Source of the DNA: Streptomyces shenzhenensis
GTDB lineage: Bacteria; Actinomycetota; Actinomycetes; Streptomycetales; Streptomycetaceae
Length of the DNA stretch: 64,000 nt
Assembly (NCBI RefSeq): GCF_021462265.1
Contig: NZ_JAJONF010000033.1
Coordinates: 47,775-111,774 of the forward strand
Direction of reading: 5' to 3'
Numbering within the stretch: the first letter of the stretch is position 1; each line of letters starts with the position of its first letter. The translations under genes were made by a program, and so were the position numbers. Below are positions 8,552 through 16,700 of this stretch, in pieces. The notes beneath the pieces were generated by a model that was not told where the DNA came from, made no database searches, and saw only the letters and a program-made list of their open reading frames with translations.

Positions 8552-8881
8552 GGATCGGCTCCGCTAACACGCAAAAGAGGAGGAGTGTGGTCCGGCGCAC
8601 CTCGGTCGACACGGGAGATCGGCCCGGCCGACCCGGCCAGGGGAGGGTGTCGTCAGGACGTCCGAGGCGCCGCTTTGGTGATTTAGAGGGAATCATGAAC
8701 TGTGGCGCTGCCACAGCGTTTTTACCCAACTTCGTGGGGTTTCCATCCCTGCGAGGGCTCCACAGCTCAACTGTTCAGCCAAGTTGTGCGCCCCACCCAT
8801 CCCGGCGCACGCCGGAGCGCCCGGGCAGAGCTCCCCCCGCTCTCTGCCCGGACGCCCGGTCCCGCGCCCCCCTGGGGCGGC
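8552..8881. other. Gene-free stretch with promoter space and hairpins
   Basis: 330 bases without a convincing gene. It contains the DUF2617 upstream region, a perfect hairpin with T-run (8700-8723) and a weak inverted repeat, CAACT/AGTTG, near 8768-8785. Nothing else recognised. Confidence 0.6.
8700..8723 (+). terminator. Rho-independent-like hairpin with T-run, plus strand
   Basis: A perfect 7-bp stem CTGTGGC/GCCACAG with a 3-base loop, followed by CG and five Ts. The T-run is on the plus strand, but there is no recognised plus-strand gene upstream. Confidence 0.55.
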
Positions 8882-9205
8882 TCAGTTGCCCCCGCCGCCG
8901 CAGCCGCCCCCGCCGCACGACGACCCGCCCCCGCAGGACGACCCGCCGCCGCACGAGGAGTGCCCGCCGCCACAGGAGTGGCCGCCGCCGTGATGCCCGC
9001 CGTGCGAGGACGACGACCCCGAGTCCCCGGCCCACCAGCTGCCGGAGCTGTCGTAGGCCGAGGACGTCGAGGACGCGGAGCCGGCGCCCGCTCGGTACGC
9101 CCCCTTGCCCCTGCCGCACCTGCGGCCCCTGCCACCCCTGCGGACCGCAGACGCGATCGCGAGGCAGATGATCGCGGCCACCACCACGATGAAGACGGTG
9201 CCCAT
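8882..9205 (-). CDS. Small membrane-anchored Gly/Ser/Cys/His-rich protein
   Basis: A 107-residue protein of no recognised family. It opens with one hydrophobic helix (GTVFIVVVAAIICLAIASAV), then a basic patch (RRGGRGRRCGRGKG), then an extreme low-complexity tail: SSSSHGGHHGGGHSCGGG followed by repeated SSCGGG units, ending GGGGN. The tail holds five Cys in CGGG steps and several His, which could bind metal, though this is inference. A GAAGG ribosome site lies 8 bases before the ATG at 9205; the open frame upstream is ignored. Confidence 0.65.
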   Translation of the reverse strand: MGTVFIVVVAAIICLAIASAVRRGGRGRRCGRGKGAYRAGAGSASSTSSAYDSSGSWWAGDSGSSSSHGGHHGGGHSCGGGHSSCGGGSSCGGGSSCGGGGCGGGGN

Positions 9206-9354
9206 GACGTCACCTTCTTTCCGTTCCCCCGAAGACGACCCCCCGTGGGCGCCCCGGCCGCCGCGAGAACGCGACGTGGACGGGGGATGCCCGGCCGACG
9301 CACCGGCCAAAGCGGAGTTGAGGAACTCCAGAGCTTGGGCGCAGGATGACCGGC

Positions 9355-10533
9355 ATGACCTCCAGCGAACGCCCGCTCCTGAACCGCCGGCTGGCCGAGT
9401 TCGGCACCACGATCTTCGCCGAGATGTCCGCCCTCGCGTTGCGCACCGGCTCCATCAACCTGGGGCAGGGGTTCCCGGACACCGACGGTCCCGAAGAGGT
9501 CAGGGAAGCCGCCGTGCGCGCGCTGCGCGAGGGGCGCGGCAACCAGTACCCGCCGGGGCCGGGCGTCCCCGAGCTGCGCACCGCGATCGTGGCACACCAG
9601 CAGCGCTGGTACGGGCTGTCGTACGACCCGGACGCCGAGGTCCTGGTCACCGCCGGCGCCACCGAGGCCATCGCGGCCGCCCTCCTCGCCCTCCTCGAAC
9701 CCGGGGACGAGGTCGTCGCCCTGGAGCCGTACTACGACTCCTACGCGGCCAGCATCGCCATGGCGGGCGGTACCCGGGTCCCGGTCACCCTCCGCCCCGA
9801 CGCGGGCGCCTTCCGCCTCGACCTCGACGAACTGCGCGCCGCCGTCACCCCGCGCACCCGGCTCCTCCTGATCAACACCCCGCACAACCCGACCGGCACG
9901 GTCCTCACCCGCGCCGAGCTGACCGCGATCGCGGAACTGGCGGTGGAGCGGGACCTGCTGGTGGTGACCGACGAGGTGTACGAGCACCTGGTCTACGACG
10001 AGGCGGAACACGTGCCTGTCGCCACCCTGCCCGGCATGCGCGAGCGCACGGTCACCATCGGCTCGGCCGGCAAGACCTTCTCCTTCACCGGCTGGAAGGT
10101 CGGCTGGGTGACCTCGACGCCGGAGCTGGTCGCCGCCGTGCGGTCGGCGAAGCAGTTCCTGACGTACGTGGCCTCGGGCCCCTTCCAGTACGCGGTCGCG
10201 GAGGCCCTCGCCCTCCCGGACGCCTGCTTCGAGGCGTTCCGCCGGGACATGCGGACCAAGCGGGACATCCTCGCGGCGGGCCTGACGGAGGCGGGCTTCG
10301 AGGTCTACGACACCGCCGGCACGTACTTCATCACCACCGACATCCGCCCCCTCGGCGAGACCGACGGCTTCGCCTTCTGCCGCGCCCTCCCCGAACGGGC
10401 GGGGGTCGTCGCCATCCCGAACGCGGTCTTCTACGACCACCGGGAGGCGGGGGCACCGTTCGTGCGGTTCGCGTTCTGCAAGCGGGCGGAGGTGCTGAAG
10501 GAGGCGGCGGAGCGGCTGCGGCGGCTGTCGTAG
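9355..10533 (+). CDS. PLP-dependent aminotransferase, class I/II
   Basis: A 392-residue fold-type I aminotransferase of the kynurenine/methionine-aminotransferase and succinyldiaminopimelate-aminotransferase-like group. Visible motifs are INLGQGFPDTDGPE (substrate loop), GATEAIAAALLAL (PLP phosphate site), INTPHNPTGTVL, DEVYEHLVYD (pyridine-N Asp) and IGSAGKTFSFTGWKVGW with the Schiff-base Lys; VRFAFCKR carries the carboxylate-binding Arg. I chose the ATG at 9355 because AGGA lies 8 bases before it; an ATG at 9346 would add three residues without a ribosome site. A kynurenine role would suit the kynA gene 9 kb away, but this is only suggestive. Confidence 0.85.
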   Translation: MTSSERPLLNRRLAEFGTTIFAEMSALALRTGSINLGQGFPDTDGPEEVREAAVRALREGRGNQYPPGPGVPELRTAIVAHQQRWYGLSYDPDAEVLVTAGATEAIAAALLALLEPGDEVVALEPYYDSYAASIAMAGGTRVPVTLRPDAGAFRLDLDELRAAVTPRTRLLLINTPHNPTGTVLTRAELTAIAELAVERDLLVVTDEVYEHLVYDEAEHVPVATLPGMRERTVTIGSAGKTFSFTGWKVGWVTSTPELVAAVRSAKQFLTYVASGPFQYAVAEALALPDACFEAFRRDMRTKRDILAAGLTEAGFEVYDTAGTYFITTDIRPLGETDGFAFCRALPERAGVVAIPNAVFYDHREAGAPFVRFAFCKRAEVLKEAAERLRRLS

Positions 10534-10570
10534 CGGCGGGGACCGCCGGACGGTCGTCGGCCCGCTGGTG

Positions 10571-10640
10571 CGTGGGGGCCGGTCGCGCCCACGCGGCGGA
10601 GCCGCACAGCGATACAGCCACGCGGCCCCTGACGGGGCAC
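10571..10640. repeat. Dispersed intergenic repeat, copy 2
   Basis: Nearly identical to 5281-5352 through GTGGGGGCCGGTCGCGCCC and GCGGCGGAGCCGCACA, with the same CCCCTGACGGGG palindrome at its end. Located after the aminotransferase gene. Confidence 0.75.
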
Positions 10641-10644
10641 CGCA

Positions 10645-10695
10645 GCTCGCGTCCACGCGGCGCCGCCGCACAGCCATACAGCCCCGCGCCCCCGC
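10645..10695. repeat. Dispersed intergenic repeat, degenerate copy 3
   Basis: A shortened copy directly after copy 2: CGTCCACGCGGCGCCGCCGC, then CAGCCATACAGCCCCGCGCCCC. Together, copies 2 and 3 fill most of the spacer before the mannosyltransferase gene. Confidence 0.6.
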
Positions 10696-10760
10696 GGCGC
10701 CGCCCCTCCATCGGGCGCACATTTCTCGCACCGGTCGGGATCCCCCGGCACTGTGCGAAT

Positions 10761-11957
10761 GTGAGCCACGCCAGCACCACCGCCCTCGCCCCGTCCGTCG
10801 CCCAGCAGCCGGTCGCGCAGCGGCCCGGTACCCGGCTGTCCCTAGTCACCGCCGGCGGGGTCGCCGTGGGGCTGTTCGCGGCGGCCCGGCTCACCGGCAT
10901 GGCCGTGCTGGCGCTGGCCGCCTGGGCGGGCGGCCGGCATCCGCTGACCCTGCTGGGGAGGTCGTGGGACTCGGCGTGGTACCTGGGGATCGCGGCGCAC
11001 GGCTACGGCCGCACCCTGTACTTCGGCCCCGGCATCATCCACAGCGACCTGGCGTTCTTCCCGCTCTACCCGGCGCTGATCGGGGCCCTGACGGCCGTGA
11101 CCCCGCTCAGCGGGGCGGGCGCCGGACTGCTGGTGTCCTGGGCGGCGGCGGCCGTCGCCGCGGCCGGTGTCTACGCGGTGGGCGCCCGTCTGCACGGCCG
11201 TGCGGTGGGCACCGCCCTGGTCCTCCTGTGGGGCCTGCTCCCGCACTCCGTGGTGCTGTCCATGGCCTACACGGAACCGGTCCTGACCGCCCTCGCCGCC
11301 TGGGCGCTGTACGCGGTCCTGGCCGGGAACTGGCTGTGGGCGGGCAGCCTGGCCGCCCTGGCCGGCCTGTCCCGACCGAACGGCTTCGCGGTGGCGGCGG
11401 CCGTGCTGCTGGCCGCCGCCCGTGAGCTGTACCGCGCCCGCGGCCGGGTTACCCACAGGCTGTGGACGGGGGCGGCGCTGGCTCCGCTGGGCTGGACCGG
11501 GTACGTCCTCTGGGTCGGCCACCGCACCGGCGACACGCTGGGCGGCTACTTCGGCGTGCAGCGGCTGTGGGGATCGCGCTTCGACTTCGGCCGGGGATCG
11601 CTGGCCTTCGCCCGTACGCTGCTCCTGCGCGGGGACCGCTTCGTCTTCCCGGTGGCCCTGCTGATCGTGGCGGCGGCGGTGGTCCTGTTCGCCCTTCTGG
11701 CCCTGGACCGGGCCCCGCTGCCGCTGCTCGCCTACACCGCCGTACTCCTGCTGATCGCGCTGGGCGGGTCGGGTTTCTTCGAGTCCAAGCCCCGGTTCCT
11801 GCTCCCGGCCTTCCCCCTGCTCCTCCCGCTGGCCCGGGCGCTGGTCCGTACGGCGAGAGCCCGGCCCTGGCACGCGACGGTGGTGGTCACGGCCCTGGCC
11901 GGGCTCTCGTTCGGCTACGGCACGTACCTGGTCCTGTACGCGCGCACACCGCTGTAG
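10761..11957 (+). CDS. Polytopic mannosyltransferase-like membrane protein (PIG-V/GT-C type)
   Basis: A 398-residue protein with about nine or ten hydrophobic helices. The first extracytoplasmic loop has the GT-C-like acidic pattern DSAWYLGIAAHGYG, followed by SDLAFFPLYPALIG, which fits PIG-V-like mannosyltransferases that use a polyprenyl-phosphate sugar donor. Later blocks are AYTEPVLTALAAWALY and LSRPNGFAVAAAV. The start is GTG at 10761 (VSHASTTALAP); the much longer open frame upstream merely shadows the aminotransferase. The acceptor is unknown. Confidence 0.75.
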   Translation: MSHASTTALAPSVAQQPVAQRPGTRLSLVTAGGVAVGLFAAARLTGMAVLALAAWAGGRHPLTLLGRSWDSAWYLGIAAHGYGRTLYFGPGIIHSDLAFFPLYPALIGALTAVTPLSGAGAGLLVSWAAAAVAAAGVYAVGARLHGRAVGTALVLLWGLLPHSVVLSMAYTEPVLTALAAWALYAVLAGNWLWAGSLAALAGLSRPNGFAVAAAVLLAAARELYRARGRVTHRLWTGAALAPLGWTGYVLWVGHRTGDTLGGYFGVQRLWGSRFDFGRGSLAFARTLLLRGDRFVFPVALLIVAAAVVLFALLALDRAPLPLLAYTAVLLLIALGGSGFFESKPRFLLPAFPLLLPLARALVRTARARPWHATVVVTALAGLSFGYGTYLVLYARTPL

Positions 11958-11984
11958 GTCTGCTGTTTACTCGTCCTGCTCGTC

Positions 11985-12515
11985 CTACTCGTCGCCGTCT
12001 TCCGGCTTCTCGGCCTCGTTGACGGCCTCTTCCAGGCCGAGCTGCTCGACCAGCCACTTGTCGAACTCGATCGCGGCGCGCACCCAGCTGACCGTGGACG
12101 AGACGAAGTGGTTGATGTCGACACCCATGCCGATCAGCATCTGGGCCTCACCGATGAGACGGACGGTGCCGTCGTCGTGGGTGTGGGTGTAGACCTTGGG
12201 CCACAGGGTCCGCCGGTTCCAGTCGTCGATTGACTCCAGCAGATCGGGCTTCTCGTCGATCTTGTGGGGGCGGTCGTAGAACGTCCGCACCGAGAAGACG
12301 GCCTGCTCGTCCTCGCCACGGAACATGAAGTACGTACGGAACTGCTCCCACGGCGCCGCGAGGTCGCCCTCGTCGTCGACGACGTACTTGAGCTCCATCT
12401 GGTCGAGGAGCTGCTTCACAAGATCCTGATCCGGGACGACGGGGCCCGCCGGTCCTTGGGGCTGCGGCTCGGGCTGGCCCCCGAAGTTCGGAATCGAGGA
12501 CGGGTCGATGGTCAC
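11985..12515 (-). CDS. YbjN domain-containing protein
   Basis: A 176-residue acidic cytosolic protein. After a Pro/Gln-rich start (VTIDPSSIPNFGGQPEPQ) it has a YbjN-like domain: LVKQLLDQMELKYVVDDEGD, YFMFRGEDEQAVFSVRTF, LESIDDWNRRTLWPKVYTH and GVDINHFVSSTVSWVRAAIEF. YbjN proteins resemble type III secretion chaperone folds and their actinobacterial role is unclear. The start is GTG at 12515 with AAGGGA 9 bases before it. It lies behind the clpB terminator and converges on the mannosyltransferase gene. Confidence 0.8.
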   Translation of the reverse strand: MTIDPSSIPNFGGQPEPQPQGPAGPVVPDQDLVKQLLDQMELKYVVDDEGDLAAPWEQFRTYFMFRGEDEQAVFSVRTFYDRPHKIDEKPDLLESIDDWNRRTLWPKVYTHTHDDGTVRLIGEAQMLIGMGVDINHFVSSTVSWVRAAIEFDKWLVEQLGLEEAVNEAEKPEDGDE

Positions 12516-12556
12516 CGTGTTTTTCCCTTCATGCGGATCCCGCCATCCTCCCCCAT

Positions 12557-12587
12557 CCGGGGCGGGGGGTGGCAACCCCCGCCCCGG
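12557..12587 (-). terminator. Terminator of clpB
   Basis: A perfect 12-bp G/C stem (12557-12568 with 12576-12587) and a 7-base loop, starting 31 bases beyond the clpB stop codon. Confidence 0.8.
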
Positions 12588-12617
12588 CGGGTTCATCTCC
12601 CGTTGGCGGAATTCCGC

Positions 12618-15263
12618 TCAGAGCGTCTTTCCGGTCTCCTGACCGGCGTCTTCCACGGCGGCTTCGACGGCCTCCGCCGCGGTCGCCGGACCCACGATCA
12701 GCCCGTCCCCGAAGGCGTCCACGCGGATCGTGTCGCCGTCCTTGACCTCGCCGGCCAGGATCTCCTTGGCGAGGCGGTCGCCGATGGCGGTCTGAACCAG
12801 GCGGCGCAGCGGGCGGGCGCCGTAGGCCGGGTCGTTGCCCTCCTCGGCGAGCCAGGCCAGGGCCTCGGGGGTGACGACCAGGGCGAGCCGGCGGTCGGCG
12901 AGGCGCTTGGCGAGGCGGTCGATCTGAAGGCGGGCGATCCGGGCCAGTTCGTCCTTCTCCAGGGCCGAGAAGACCACCAGGTCGTCCAGGCGGTTCAGGA
13001 ACTCCGGCTTGAAGGACCGCCGGACCGTCTCCAGGACCTGCTCCTTCTTCTCCTCCGGGCTGAGCGCCGGGTCCACCAGGTACTGGCTGCCCAGGTTCGA
13101 CGTCAGCACCAGGATGGTGTTGCGGAAGTCGACCGTGCGGCCCTGGCCGTCGGTGAGGCGGCCGTCGTCCAGCACCTGGAGGAGGATGTCGAAGACCTCG
13201 GGGTGGGCCTTCTCCACCTCGTCGAGGAGGACCACGGTGTAGGGCCTGCGGCGGACGGCCTCGGTGAGCTGGCCGCCCTCCTCGTAGCCGACGTATCCGG
13301 GCGGGGCGCCGACCAGCCGGGCCACGCTGTGCTTCTCGCTGTACTCCGACATGTCGATGCGGACCATCGCCCGCTCGTCGTCGAAGAGGAAGTCGGCGAG
13401 GGCCTTAGCGAGCTCGGTCTTGCCGACACCCGTGGGGCCGAGGAAGAGGAAGGAGCCGGTGGGGCGGTCCGGGTCGGCGATGCCCGCGCGGGAGCGGCGG
13501 ACGGCGTCGGAGACCGCGCGTACGGCCTCGGTCTGGCCGATCAGGCGGCGGCCCAGCTCGTCCTCCATGCGGAGCAGCTTCTGGGTCTCGCCCTCCAGCA
13601 GGCGGCCGGCCGGGATGCCCGTCCAGGCGGCCACCACGTCGGCGATGTCGTCGGAACCGACCTCGTCCTTGACCATGGTGTCCCTGGCCGTCTCCTCCTC
13701 GGCCTCGGACGCGGCCTCCAGCTCCTTCTCCAGCTGCGGGATCTCGCCGTACAGCAGCTTGGAGGCGGTGTCGAAGTCGCCGTCGCGCTGGGCGCGTTCG
13801 GCGGTGCCGCGCAGTTCGTCGAGCTTCTCCTTCAGCTCGCCGACCCGGTTCAGGGACTGCTTCTCGCGCTCCCAGCGGGCGTTGAGGCCGCGCAGGTCCT
13901 CCTCCTTGTCGGCGAGGTCGCGGCGCAGCTTCTCCAGACGCTCCCGGGAGGCCGGGTCGGTCTCCTTCTCCAGCGCCAGCTCCTCCATCTTCAACCGGTC
14001 GACGGAGCGCTGGAGTTCGTCGATCTCGACGGGGGACGAGTCGATCTCCATGCGGAGGCGGGAGGCCGCCTCGTCGACGAGGTCGATGGCCTTGTCGGGG
14101 AGGAAGCGGGAGGTGATGTAGCGGTCGGAGAGGGTCGCGGCGGCGACCAGCGCCGCGTCCGCGATCTGGACCTTGTGGTGGGCCTCGTAACGTCCCTTCA
14201 GGCCACGGAGGATGGCGATGGTGTCCTCGACCGTGGGCTCCGCCACCAGTACCTGCTGGAAGCGGCGCTCCAGCGCCGGGTCCTTCTCGATGCGTTCGCG
14301 GTACTCGTCGAGGGTGGTGGCGCCGACCATGCGCAGTTCGCCACGCGCGAGCATCGGCTTGAGCATGTTGCCGGCGTCCATCGCCGAGTCGCCGCCGGCG
14401 CCCGCGCCGACGACCGTGTGCAGCTCGTCGATGAAGGTGATGATCTGGCCTTCGGAGTCCTTGATCTCGGCGAGGACGGTCTTCAGCCGCTCCTCGAACT
14501 CGCCCCGGTACTTGGCCCCGGCGACCATGGCCCCCAGGTCCAGCGAGACCAGCCGCTTGTCCTTCAGCGACTCGGGCACGTCCCCCTTGACGATCCGCTG
14601 CGCGAGCCCCTCGACGACGGCGGTCTTGCCGACGCCGGGCTCACCGATGAGGACGGGGTTGTTCTTCGTACGGCGGGAGAGGACCTGCACGACCCGGCGG
14701 ATCTCCTGGTCCCGGCCGATGACCGGGTCGAGCTTCCCGTCCCGGGCGGCGGCGGTGAAGTCCGTCCCGAACTTCTCCAGCGCCTTGTACTGGCCCTCGG
14801 GGTCGGCGGTGGTCACCCGGCGGCCGCCGCGCGCCTTCTGGAAGGCCTCGGCCAGCTTCTTCGCGCCGGCGCCCTGCCGGTCGAGCACCTCGCCGGCCGC
14901 GCCGCCCTTCGCGGCGATGCCGATGAGCAGGTGCTCGGTGGAGAGATAGTCGTCGCCGAGGTCCTTGGCGCGTTCGCCGGCGTCGGCGATGACCGCGAGC
15001 AGCTCGCGGTTGGGCTGCGGGGGCGCGACCGTGGAACCGGTCACGCTGGGCAGTCCGGCCAGCACGCGCTCGGCGCCCTGGCGTACGGCGGCCTGGTCGG
15101 CGTCGACCGCCGAGAGCAGGTCGGTGATGTTCTCGTTGTCCTGCCCCGCCAGCAGAGCCAGCAGCAGGTGGGCAGGGGTGAGGTCCGCGTGCCCCTCCGT
15201 CACGGCCCGGTTGCTGGCCGCGTTGATCGCGTCCCGGCTCCTGTTGGTCAGCTCGGCGTCCAC
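12618..15263 (-). CDS. clpB: ATP-dependent disaggregase ClpB
   Basis: An 881-residue AAA+ disaggregase that works with DnaK/DnaJ/GrpE to resolve protein aggregates after heat stress. Domain order is normal: N domain (~1-145), first ATPase with Walker A GEPGVGKT (~205) and Walker B ITFIDELH, a coiled-coil middle domain (~400-530), second ATPase with Walker A GPTGVGKT (~605) and Walker B VLLDEVEKAH, and the C-terminal small domain. No IGF-type ClpP loop is seen, as expected for ClpB. The start is GTG at 15263 (VDAELTNRSRD) behind a GAGGAG-type site. An HspR operator lies 54 bases upstream. Confidence 0.97.
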   Translation of the reverse strand: MDAELTNRSRDAINAASNRAVTEGHADLTPAHLLLALLAGQDNENITDLLSAVDADQAAVRQGAERVLAGLPSVTGSTVAPPQPNRELLAVIADAGERAKDLGDDYLSTEHLLIGIAAKGGAAGEVLDRQGAGAKKLAEAFQKARGGRRVTTADPEGQYKALEKFGTDFTAAARDGKLDPVIGRDQEIRRVVQVLSRRTKNNPVLIGEPGVGKTAVVEGLAQRIVKGDVPESLKDKRLVSLDLGAMVAGAKYRGEFEERLKTVLAEIKDSEGQIITFIDELHTVVGAGAGGDSAMDAGNMLKPMLARGELRMVGATTLDEYRERIEKDPALERRFQQVLVAEPTVEDTIAILRGLKGRYEAHHKVQIADAALVAAATLSDRYITSRFLPDKAIDLVDEAASRLRMEIDSSPVEIDELQRSVDRLKMEELALEKETDPASRERLEKLRRDLADKEEDLRGLNARWEREKQSLNRVGELKEKLDELRGTAERAQRDGDFDTASKLLYGEIPQLEKELEAASEAEEETARDTMVKDEVGSDDIADVVAAWTGIPAGRLLEGETQKLLRMEDELGRRLIGQTEAVRAVSDAVRRSRAGIADPDRPTGSFLFLGPTGVGKTELAKALADFLFDDERAMVRIDMSEYSEKHSVARLVGAPPGYVGYEEGGQLTEAVRRRPYTVVLLDEVEKAHPEVFDILLQVLDDGRLTDGQGRTVDFRNTILVLTSNLGSQYLVDPALSPEEKKEQVLETVRRSFKPEFLNRLDDLVVFSALEKDELARIARLQIDRLAKRLADRRLALVVTPEALAWLAEEGNDPAYGARPLRRLVQTAIGDRLAKEILAGEVKDGDTIRVDAFGDGLIVGPATAAEAVEAAVEDAGQETGKTL

Positions 15264-15316
15264 GTTCCCGTTCTCCTCCTCGGCGTCGTATGGCTGACTC
15301 AGCCAACGTCCACAAA

Positions 15317-15337
15317 GTTGAGTCTATTCCACTCAAG
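15317..15337. promoter_or_regulatory. HAIR operator (HspR-binding inverted repeat) of clpB
   Basis: Minus strand reads CTTGAGT, 7-base spacer GGAATAG, ACTCAAC: 13 of 14 arm bases match the HAIR consensus CTTGAGT-N7-ACTCAAG. It lies between clpB and the divergent oxidoreductase gene, so HspR could affect either. Confidence 0.9.
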
Positions 15338-15376
15338 GTACGATCGGGAGCCCTTCCGGGGACTACCTTCCAGGCC

Positions 15377-15790
15377 ATGAGTACATACCGCGTGAACCCT
15401 GCCGCACCGGACGAGGCGTATCTGATCTTCTGGCAGGAACGGCACCTGTGCACCCTCACCACCCTGCGCCCCGACGGCAGCCCGCACGTCGTCCCCGTGG
15501 GGGTGACCTACGACCCGGCGGCGGGACTGGCCCGGGTGATCACGAACAGGACGAGCGCGAAGGTGTCCCACGTGCTGGCCGCGGGGCCGGAAGGGGCACG
15601 GGTCGCGGTGTGCCAGGTGGCGGGGCGGCGGTGGGCGACGCTGGAGGGGCGAGCGCAGGTCCGCACCGAGCCGGAGAGGGTGGCGGAGGCGGAGCGGCGG
15701 TATGCCGAACGGTACGGGCGCACGCCCCGGGAGAACCCGTCCCGGGTGGTCGTCGAGATCACGGTGGAGCGGGCACTGGGGCGGGGGTGA
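15377..15790 (+). CDS. PPOX-class FMN/F420-binding oxidoreductase
   Basis: A 137-residue split-barrel protein of the pyridoxamine 5'-phosphate oxidase-like superfamily, common in actinobacteria as F420- or FMN-dependent enzymes. Blocks are HLCTLTTLRPDGSPHVVPVGV, ITNRTSAKVSHVLAAG and a C-terminal VVVEITVERALG. I chose the ATG at 15377 (MSTYRVNPAAPDEAY); the upstream frame would include the HAIR operator. It is divergent from clpB and shares its promoter region. Cofactor and substrate cannot be told from sequence by eye. Confidence 0.8.
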   Translation: MSTYRVNPAAPDEAYLIFWQERHLCTLTTLRPDGSPHVVPVGVTYDPAAGLARVITNRTSAKVSHVLAAGPEGARVAVCQVAGRRWATLEGRAQVRTEPERVAEAERRYAERYGRTPRENPSRVVVEITVERALGRG

Positions 15791-15916
15791 CGGGCGAGGA
15801 CGCGAGGCCGGGGAGAACGCGGACCCGGGCGGCCGGCCCGTTCCGGCGGCTGGTTTCAGCCACCGTGAGACATGGCCTGAACCATTCCATACACCGACAT
15901 GTCGCCCGGAAAACTG

Positions 15917-15955
15917 CAGCGGCGTCACCGTGTTCAGGTCACGGTGACGCCGCTG
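15917..15955. terminator. Bidirectional terminator hairpin
   Basis: A perfect 16-bp stem (15917-15932 with 15940-15955) with a 7-base loop, between the convergent oxidoreductase and Rieske-like genes. Confidence 0.85.
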
Positions 15956-15999
15956 CTGGGGGAAGCACCTGAGCGATCTTTTACGACGGGGGAATCGCG

Positions 16000-16335
16000 T
16001 CAGGCACTGCGGGGGGTGGCCGAGATAGTCCTCACGTCCGGAACGTCCGGCTCAGCCAGCCGGTGGTCCCGTTGGTCCAGGTTCACGAAAATCATTCCGT
16101 AGCGGATGGCACACCGCACGGGCTGCGGCGCACCCCGGGGCTTGCGCAGACACCGGTACGCCCGTACGTCCTCGTCCTCGTCCCGCGTGACGACGACCGG
16201 CTCACCGAAGACGGTCACCATCAACGAGTCACCGCTGTGGGGGATGGCGGTGACCAGGTCGATGAAGTGCCAGCCGGAGCGGTAGGCGGTAGCCATTTCG
16301 CGGCGGAAGGATCGGTCGTCGGGTGGGGTGGTCAC
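16000..16335 (-). CDS. Small decayed Rieske-type protein (cluster ligands absent)
   Basis: A 111-residue protein that resembles the N-terminal Rieske region of ring-hydroxylating oxygenase alpha subunits: ATAYRSGWHFIDLVTAIPHSGD, VTVFGEPVVVTRDEDEDVRAYRC, then RYGMIFVNLDQRD. Families of this type carry C-x-H and C-x2-H cluster ligands between the last two blocks. Here that section reads RCLRKPRGAPQPVRCAI and lacks the His ligands, so a [2Fe-2S] cluster is unlikely. The catalytic domain is also missing. The GTG at 16335 sits one base past the peptide gene's stop region, so the two are probably coupled. Function unknown. Confidence 0.6.
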   Translation of the reverse strand: MTTPPDDRSFRREMATAYRSGWHFIDLVTAIPHSGDSLMVTVFGEPVVVTRDEDEDVRAYRCLRKPRGAPQPVRCAIRYGMIFVNLDQRDHRLAEPDVPDVRTISATPRSA

Positions 16336-16336
16336 T

Positions 16337-16582
16337 TCAGCTCCCGGCTCCATCGGTCGAGACAAGCCCATCGGTGGTGCTGCCGCCGGCCGTGTCCGTT
16401 GCCACCACGGTCGGCCAGCCGGTGTTGCTGGCCTCGACAGCGGCGGGCCAGCCCGTGTTCGCCCGGACATCGCTCTTCACACCGGAGAGGCCGCTCAACG
16501 CGCCGCCAAGTGCCACGACGGAGAAGGCGGCCACCAGCACTGAGCGAAGCATTCTCTTACGCATGTTCGGCTTCGTCCTCAC
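16337..16582 (-). CDS. Small secreted peptide with NTGWP repeats
   Basis: An 81-residue protein with a basic start (VRTKPNMRKRMLRS), one hydrophobic signal or anchor helix (VLVAAFSVVALGGALSGLSG), and a short exported part that contains NTGWP twice (NTGWPAAVEAS, NTGWPTVVATD) and ends TDGAGS. The start is GTG at 16582 with GGGGA 8 bases upstream; an ATG at 16564 is an alternative. Its stop codon abuts the GTG of the Rieske-like gene. It faces the regulator gene at 16701. I do not recognise the family; a secreted signal or modified peptide is possible but unproven. Confidence 0.6.
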   Translation of the reverse strand: MRTKPNMRKRMLRSVLVAAFSVVALGGALSGLSGVKSDVRANTGWPAAVEASNTGWPTVVATDTAGGSTTDGLVSTDGAGS

Positions 16583-16661
16583 TTGAAGGTCCCCTTTCCC
16601 CCGTCAACCATGACGATGGCTCATTCGGGCACGTCATGGCCACACGATCGGTGCATCATGT

Positions 16662-16677
16662 TCCTGCACGTTCAGGA
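16662..16677. promoter_or_regulatory. Candidate operator between peptide and regulator genes
   Basis: A dyad, TCCTG-N6-CAGGA, in the 118-base divergent spacer, 24 bases before the regulator start. Position and symmetry suit a dimeric LuxR-type regulator, but the assignment is inference. Confidence 0.35.
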
Positions 16678-16700
16678 CCCTGGGGGGTGGAGATTCAGTA

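Noticed and set aside
10842..11873. 343-codon minus-strand frame
   Set aside because: Gln/Arg/Gly-rich antisense shadow of the mannosyltransferase gene.
9105..11957. 950-codon frame containing the mannosyltransferase
   Set aside because: The first ~550 codons are out-of-frame aminotransferase and repeat DNA; the real gene starts at GTG 10761.
12264..15380. 1038-codon open frame on the plus strand
   Set aside because: Antisense shadow of clpB caused by G+C-biased third positions; no family resemblance, Leu/Gly/Val-rich pseudo-protein.
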